Below, piece by piece: positions 61,206 through 64,000 of a DNA stretch of 64,000 bases; position 1 is the first letter of the stretch, and each line of letters opens with the position of its first letter. Origin of the DNA: Marsupella aquatica (Eukaryota; Marchantiophyta). A program made the translations under genes and the position numbers. The stretch lies in assembly GCA_973895155.1 (NCBI GenBank), contig OZ316897.1:22072001-22136000 (forward strand), read 5' to 3'. The notes beneath the pieces were generated by a model. The model saw nothing but the letters and a program-made list of their open reading frames with translations. It was not told the DNA's origin and searched no databases.

Positions 61206-61252
61206 TTTGCCAAATTTCACCTCCAGGTGGAGGCTTCGCCATATTTGGCAAA
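61206..61252. repeat. Nested palindromes at a sequence boundary
   Basis: TTTGCCAAAT (61206-61215) is exactly inverted as ATTTGGCAAA (61243-61252). Between them lies CCTCCA-GG-TGGAGG (61220-61233). The structure sits just beyond the end of the duplicated beta-glucosidase unit, and may be the terminus of the element that contains the next gene. Confidence 0.7.
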
Positions 61253-61290
61253 CATTCGCCAGCAAATTCCGATAAGATTATTCACTTGGA

Positions 61291-61444
61291 CAAACGATAT
61301 ATTCACACATTACCAAAGAAGAAGCATGAGAATACTCAACCAGATAAAATTATCGGGGATAAGTATTCAAACCGTTCAAACGATATATTCACACACATTA
61401 CCAAAGAAGAAGCATGAGAATAGTCAACCCGATAAAATTATCGA
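61291..61444. repeat. 86-bp-spaced direct repeat containing GATAAAATTATCG
   Basis: CAAACGATATATTCACACA, then TTACCAAAGAAGAAGCATGA, then CAACC-GATAAAATTATCG is present at 61291-61356 and 61377-61444. The GATAAAATTATCG motif occurs again at 62644-62656, on the other side of the minus-strand open frame. Confidence 0.8.
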
Positions 61445-61471
61445 GAGTAACACACGGGTTTAGAAACTTAC

Positions 61472-62162
61472 TCTTTTCTGCTTCGAGTGTTGCCTTATCA
61501 CGAAGTGCTTTGAATTCAGTACACGGGGCGCAGGTGGAGAAACGACTCCTTTTGGGGATGCGCACGCGAGGAAACTCCTTGTTCCAAATGCAAACAAACC
61601 ACGAATATGTCACGACTTGTTCTTGGCGCATTAAAGTTTCAGACTTGAAGGCGTCAAAAACTTCTGTTTTTGTCCAATTGTGAGGTAAATGAAAGATATC
61701 CTTATTGGGGAGACTCTCTACATTTGTGGTAAAAAAATCATCCAGCCACTGAACAAGACCAAGATGTGCGGTCGATTTTTCTCTACAAAATGTATCGATT
61801 TGTATCCGAGAAACCATGTTCTTCGATATTTTTTGGAGACGATTATTTCCTAGAAAAAATAATTTCTTAAAACCACTCCGACAAAAGGATCTACCGCTAA
61901 CTGAGTAACCACTTGCACCGGCATGCCTACCCTTCACACATCCTCTTAGAAGTACGTTCTTCTCTTGGTAGGATAGCCCATAGTAATATGTGCGTTGTTT
62001 CATCACATCCTGTACACCCAAATTCCTCAGACAAAAATTATCACAACAGCGATACTTATAAATTTCTTTCATTTTGTTTCTATTCAATTTATCATTTATC
62101 ACATTAAACACGATTTCCGACCGAACAAGAACTATTTTCGCAAACGAGAAGTGTGTTTTCAT
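61472..62162 (-). CDS. Cys-rich, transposase-like exon, unclassified
   Basis: A minus-strand frame from ATG at 62162 is open for 254 codons, but a perfect donor (A|GTAAGT) at 61472/61471 suggests the exon ends after 230 codons; without splicing it would stop at 61398. It encodes a basic protein with a Cys cluster (CCDNFC, 39-44), RSFCRSGFKKLFFLG (91-105), HLPHNW (158-163), WFVCIWNKEFP (188-198) and IPKRSRFSTCAPC (202-214). The order (N-terminal Cys cluster, helical part, HLP, then W...P...F.xC.xC) recalls the region ahead of the catalytic core in some eukaryotic transposases, but I cannot name the family. No DDE core is visible. The downstream exon, if any, would have to lie left of 61180, inside the beta-glucosidase duplication, so the gene may be truncated. 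The flanks carry inverted and direct repeats, which supports a mobile element. Confidence 0.45.
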
Positions 62163-62670
62163 TTTCCGCCGAATCTCACGAAATCGGTGGTTTTTTTATC
62201 AAAAACAGGTTTTTGGGGAAATAATGTAATCTGTATCGGAGTTTGGATTGAATCAAGAAATTCAGAAATGGTCCGAACCACTGAAATTAATGGTCACAAA
62301 CATTCAATTTATCAAGGAAAAATTAGGTCCAAAAAATATTCGCCAGAACCTCATATTCACGCTCTCCAAGATATATGAAACGTCTTATCTAGAAATCCAT
62401 ATCCACTTTTCAAACAAAATCTGATACCTGTATTGGACTTCGGATTTCAACCATGAAAGTTCTGACCGAATCTCAATTTCCCTAGTTTTTGGTTATTTAC
62501 CGTAACTATTTTACATCACAGTCGATACGAAATTACCGCACAGTTTGTCAAACTTACCTTGCAGTTACCTCCGCAATTGACCATAGTAACCACTGTATAC
62601 ATGCATAGTCAACATGCCGTTGTCTCAACAACAATGCGAAGTCCGATAAAATTATCGCGGCAACTCCGAA
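62163..62670. other. Flank of the transposase-like exon, AT-rich
   Basis: No further gene is recognised. The stretch contains the third GATAAAATTATCG motif (62644-62656) and may include the promoter of the minus-strand exon. Confidence 0.35.
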
Positions 62671-62688
62671 CGGCAAAAATACTTGCCG
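62671..62688. repeat. Short palindrome CGGCAA...TTGCCG
   Basis: CGGCAA (62671-62676) and TTGCCG (62683-62688) form 6-bp arms around a 6-bp loop. It lies just past the third GATAAAATTATCG motif. Confidence 0.5.
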
Positions 62689-62717
62689 ACAATACTAAGA
62701 TCCTTCGGTTCATCGGT

Positions 62718-62880
62718 TAAATTTCAAAATTGCAATTATCCATATTAAGAAAACACTTTTTGCAATACCAACATCAGATGAATTTATCGCTGCAATTTCA
62801 AAATTGCAACTTTCCATATGAAGGAAACACTTTTTGCAATATCAACATGAGATAGATTTATCGCTTAAATTTCAAAACTA
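62718..62880. repeat. 73-bp tandem repeat, two full copies and a partial third
   Basis: AATTTCAAAATTGCAA, then TCCATAT, then AACACTTTTTGCAATA and ATTTATCGCT repeat starting at about 62718 and 62791. A partial third copy starts at about 62864. They lie directly upstream of the promoter at 62.97 kb. Confidence 0.85.
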
Positions 62881-62971
62881 CATAATTTCTCCACAATGCA
62901 CGTGTAAGAATCAAATTGGAAATCCAAGAAATATACCCTTCTCTCTGCTATTTTGTCATTTAGCGAGATGG

Positions 62972-63020
62972 CCAATCAAAAGTGGCCACGTGGGCCAACC
63001 CCTCAACAGACACTATAAAA
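62972..63020 (+). promoter_or_regulatory. Promoter with CCAAT box, G-box and TATA box
   Basis: CCAAT at 62972-62976, a G-box CACGTG (62987-62992) inside the near-palindrome TGGCCACGTGGGCCA, and TATAAAA at 63014-63020 are arranged as in strong plant core promoters. Transcription would start near 63045, about 80 bp before the ATG at 63124. A G-box suggests control by bZIP or bHLH factors (established for this motif; inferred here). Confidence 0.65.
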
Positions 63021-63123
63021 GGGTCACCGCCGATAAGTTTTTGGTGTCATTATCCAAAGTAGAGTTTCGCTTGGAGCAACATTTTGTCGGTTGAGCCATT
63101 CGTTTTCCCTGATTGAGGGAGGA

Positions 63124-64000
63124 ATGCAAAGCCCCATAGTGTCTCGGATAGCCATGTCTCAATCAGACACAGATTCACCTTCAAGTTCAGTTGAATCCTC
63201 TCCTAATGTTGTCGCTCGCTGTTTGCCAAGTCGCATACTTAAAGCTCTACCTCTCTCATAGCAGATAGTGCCCGAATTTTCTGACGCTGATTCGGATTCT
63301 GATGCAAGTTCTGGTCCTGAGCCCAGTTCTTACTATGTATCGCCTAGTAAACCTGAGAAGCGTCGTCTCTTGAGCGTTCCATCGCCAAGGAATGAGAAAA
63401 TTACAATCCCAGGTTTAGGTCCGAGACGTCGCTTCAAGCCATCCATCCCGGGTTATGGAGAGGGTATTCGGCGACCGATACGCGTATCGCACTCAACATT
63501 CAAGTCGCCATATTCAACACACGTTCAACGACGGATCTTTCAGTCTCCGGGTGAGAATCAAGAGGTAGAAATACAAAGACCGATACGGCGATCGGTCTTT
63601 GCATTGCCTGGACTAGACGTGCAATCAACCGAGGGAATTGGATTGCGAAGTCCAAACTCGGCCCTTTCCCGAATGGTTTGTGGGAATCGTGGTCAACAAG
63701 TGCTCAATTTTCCTGCAGCTCGCGGAGTTATTGGGACTGCACGTGTGAATAGTTCACCGTTCAGAGTTCTAGATTCTCCAAGTTCTCCAGGGCGGACTGT
63801 GATTGGTTCTAGGATCCAAGTGTCGAGGAGAGGTCTTAGTGGTGTTCGGATTATGTATAGAGAGCCACGGAGTCCAATTGTGTTTTCAGATGAGTTGAGT
63901 GGATCAAAGGACGAAGATGAGGAAGGAGATAGAGAATCCGATATCATAGCACAAGTTGTGTCTGAATGTTTAGAAGGAACTGTAGAAGGGAATAGTTTTA
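63124..64000 (+). CDS. Unknown Ser/Pro/Arg-rich protein, 5' part, runs off the window
   Basis: From ATG 63124 (or 63154, in the context GCCATGT) the frame encodes SQSDTDSPSSSVESSP and reaches a TAG at 63259. The same frame is then open from 63262 to the window end (246 codons), so either a short intron ends at CTCTCATAG/63261, or the upstream 45 codons are separate or broken. The downstream part begins with an acidic stretch (FSDADSDSDASSGPE). Next comes a basic region with repeated [I/L]PG units (ITIPGLG, SIPGYG, IFQSPG, FALPGLD), each near RR, many S-P pairs (SPRN, SPYS, SPNS, SPFR, SPSSPG, SPIVF), and a second acidic stretch (SKDEDEEGDRESD). It is likely disordered and nuclear by composition; no known domain is recognised. 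The promoter at 62.97-63.02 kb supports expression. It could equally belong to a mobile element, given the repeats upstream. Confidence 0.5.

Overview
This is nuclear DNA of a land plant. Genes are split by GT-AG introns of roughly 50 to 760 bp. The gene families are plant ones: an NPF/PTR transporter, an alpha-expansin and family-1 beta-glucosidases. The mobile DNA is also typical of plants: Ty1/copia, Helitron and MITE-like elements. Intron sizes and moderate gene density would fit a bryophyte or another early-diverging plant, but the species cannot be fixed from this window.

Layout, left to right. 1-5.4 kb has no recognisable gene but holds a three-copy tandem repeat of about 288 bp (1598-2420). 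5.4-9.2 kb, minus strand, is an NPF/PTR proton-coupled transporter in four coding exons. 9.2-21.9 kb is gene-poor, with short tandem repeats, a probable LTR remnant (about 14.1 kb) and a 145-bp inverted-repeat element (17.4 kb). 21.9-24.1 kb, plus strand, is an intact three-exon alpha-expansin whose second intron carries a perfect 23-bp inverted repeat. 27.9-56.8 kb, minus strand, holds three tandem glycoside hydrolase family 1 genes, called A, B and C. Each has 13 exons of identical lengths, an open frame of 505 residues and both catalytic glutamates. Noncoding flanks were duplicated with the genes.

The array has been enlarged by insertions. A complete but decayed Ty1/copia element (44042-50574; 114-bp LTRs; TTAGT target duplication) split the spacer between B and C. 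The A-B spacer preserves the related uninterrupted site. A 1.57-kb nonautonomous Helitron (59148-60720, minus) interrupts sequence upstream of C that is continuous upstream of B. Two short relatives lie at 25931-26147 and 43467-43678.

The right end (61.2-64 kb) differs from the rest. It has a minus-strand transposase-like Cys-rich exon flanked by inverted and direct repeats, then a clear promoter (CCAAT, G-box, TATA) driving a plus-strand Ser/Pro/Arg-rich reading frame that runs off the window.

Biologically, the expansin (wall loosening) and the secreted beta-glucosidases (hydrolysis of glucosides or wall-derived sugars) both act outside the plasma membrane, and the NPF protein imports small solutes across a membrane. 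They look like independent genes rather than a pathway cluster. The beta-glucosidase array is the main functional novelty, because its paralogs differ at residues around the active site while keeping an identical gene structure. All exon boundaries were read by eye from splice consensus, phase continuity and family motifs.
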